Positions 63,121 through 64,000 of a stretch of DNA of 64,000 nucleotides are shown piece by piece. Origin of the DNA: Bedellia somnulentella (Eukaryota; Arthropoda; Insecta; Lepidoptera; Bedelliidae); NCBI GenBank assembly GCA_963576735.1, contig OY755189.1, forward strand, positions 4,626,622-4,690,621, read 5' to 3'. Positions within the stretch are counted from its first letter, which is position 1, and each line of letters begins with the position of its first letter. The notes below the pieces were generated by a model that did no database searches, was not told where the DNA came from, and was given only the letters and a program-made list of their open reading frames with translations. Position numbers and translations under genes: made by a program.

Positions 63121-64000
63121 ATGGCGGGACTCAAACTCTATCACCAAAATGTGCAAGGTTTGCGCACAAAGACTAGTGACTTATATAGAAGTGTCAACTT
63201 AAATAGCTTTGATATTATTTCATTAACTGAAACTTGGCTTATAGACAGTATTAAAAATGTTGAGCTTTTTGATGCACGATATTTGGTATGGAGGCGTGAT
63301 CGCAATTATGCTCGTACGCATCAAAGCAAAGGAGGTGGTGTACTGATTGCTGTGCGGCGTGACCTCGATGTGATCGAGAGGCATGATTGGCAAAGCTCTG
63401 CTGAAGACATTTGGGTGACAATCATTCACAAAACCAAGCGTCCACAAGCTTCGTACAACCTTCATATATGTACTGTTTATTTATGTGATGAGAACCTAGG
63501 TCATTCATACAACGAGCAATTACAAAATTTTACCAATAAGCTTTGTGACTTAATGATGCTGCATCCCCTTGATAAGTTTATAATAATGGGTGATTTTAAT
63601 TTGTCTAATCAAGTTAGTTGGACTAGGTCAAGCGACGATATAGAGCTTAATCCGTCATGCTGTAATAATAACCCTATAGTAATAACTTTTATTGACTCAC
63701 TGAGGTCCTGTAGTCTATCTCAATATAACGCCGAATTTAATATTAATAACCGTGTATTAGATCTGGTACTATCCAACGACTTTGTCAGTGTAAGTTCGTG
63801 TGTAGCACCTTTAGTACCAGAGAATAGCAATCATAAATCTCTTTCTATTGAGGCTGATTTTGTTCAGCTGCATAAATTAGAGGAACCCTCTCAATATAAA
63901 TTCATGTTCAAACAAGGTGACTATTGTGCCATATCGAAAGAACTTAATCTGGTGGATTGGTCTGAATTTTTCCGGTCTACTGATATAAATGATGCTACAG
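63121..64000 (+). CDS. LINE ORF2 start: apurinic-type endonuclease (partial)
   Basis: Open for 293 codons from ATG 63121 to the window end, where it is cut. The APE-type endonuclease motifs are in order: LYHQNVQGLRTKTSD, IISLTETWL (catalytic Glu), SKGGGVLIAVRRD, KFIIMGDFNL (catalytic Asp/Asn) and NHKSLSIEADF (His). After about residue 245 the linker to the reverse transcriptase begins (FMFKQGDYCAISKELN). The reverse transcriptase itself lies beyond the window. Confidence 0.9.
   Translation, partial: MAGLKLYHQNVQGLRTKTSDLYRSVNLNSFDIISLTETWLIDSIKNVELFDARYLVWRRDRNYARTHQSKGGGVLIAVRRDLDVIERHDWQSSAEDIWVTIIHKTKRPQASYNLHICTVYLCDENLGHSYNEQLQNFTNKLCDLMMLHPLDKFIIMGDFNLSNQVSWTRSSDDIELNPSCCNNNPIVITFIDSLRSCSLSQYNAEFNINNRVLDLVLSNDFVSVSSCVAPLVPENSNHKSLSIEADFVQLHKLEEPSQYKFMFKQGDYCAISKELNLVDWSEFFRSTDINDAT

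Larger units (their letters stand above)
61260..64000 (+). mobile_element. CR1-like LINE, 5' part, continuing beyond the window
   Basis: ORF1 (61788-62900), a 220-bp spacer and ORF2 (63121 onward) follow the two-ORF plan of CR1-clade non-LTR retrotransposons. Both frames are open over all visible sequence. The 5' boundary is approximate. Confidence 0.85.

Overview
The window is animal nuclear DNA, most likely from a moth or butterfly. It is AT-rich, with short coding exons bounded by GT/AG sites, long introns and a very heavy load of transposable elements. The Helitron ends (start TCTATACT, end CTAG), the CR1-like retrotransposon with a PHD finger in ORF1, and the abundant SINEs ending in TATG repeats all fit Lepidoptera. 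That assignment is inference; no database was searched, and all alignments were made by eye.

Three host genes can be read. (1) Plus strand, 11940-30355: a complete ten-exon gene for a three-KH-domain hnRNP K protein (365 aa), with a likely 5' UTR exon and promoter near 3531-3934. (2) Minus strand, 34747-35786: a two-exon gene for a LysM-domain, single-pass membrane protein of the LYSMD3/4 type. (3) Minus strand, 42875-59346: eleven consecutive exons whose phases all match, giving a 936-aa C-terminal part of a disordered protein. It carries an SH3-ligand proline cluster, an Arg/Ser/Glu-rich centre and DPF/DxF endocytic-adaptor-like motifs (perhaps Disabled-like). Its 5' end lies beyond what I can find here. 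A lone Gln-rich terminal exon (minus, 33125-33267) and a possible first exon (plus, 204-286) are unassigned.

Most of the rest is mobile DNA. There are about 30 copies of one roughly 240-bp SINE (called SINE-A here), a tRNA-derived 350-bp SINE (SINE-B), and a second tRNA-like family (SINE-C). Larger elements are two Helitrons, each inserted inside a SINE; a 1784-bp hAT element with perfect 8-bp target duplications; a 3212-bp Harbinger element with perfect 45-bp inverted repeats; a mariner with an intact transposase; several MITE and fold-back elements; and the start of a CR1-like LINE with intact ORF1 and an open ORF2 running off the end.

The most unusual point is that both long host genes carry decayed or partial tandem copies of their own exons inside neighbouring introns: the hnRNP K linker exon, and two exons of the 936-aa gene. 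One of these copies still reads in frame between usable splice signals. I found no CRISPR, operon or defence system, and none is expected in this kind of DNA.
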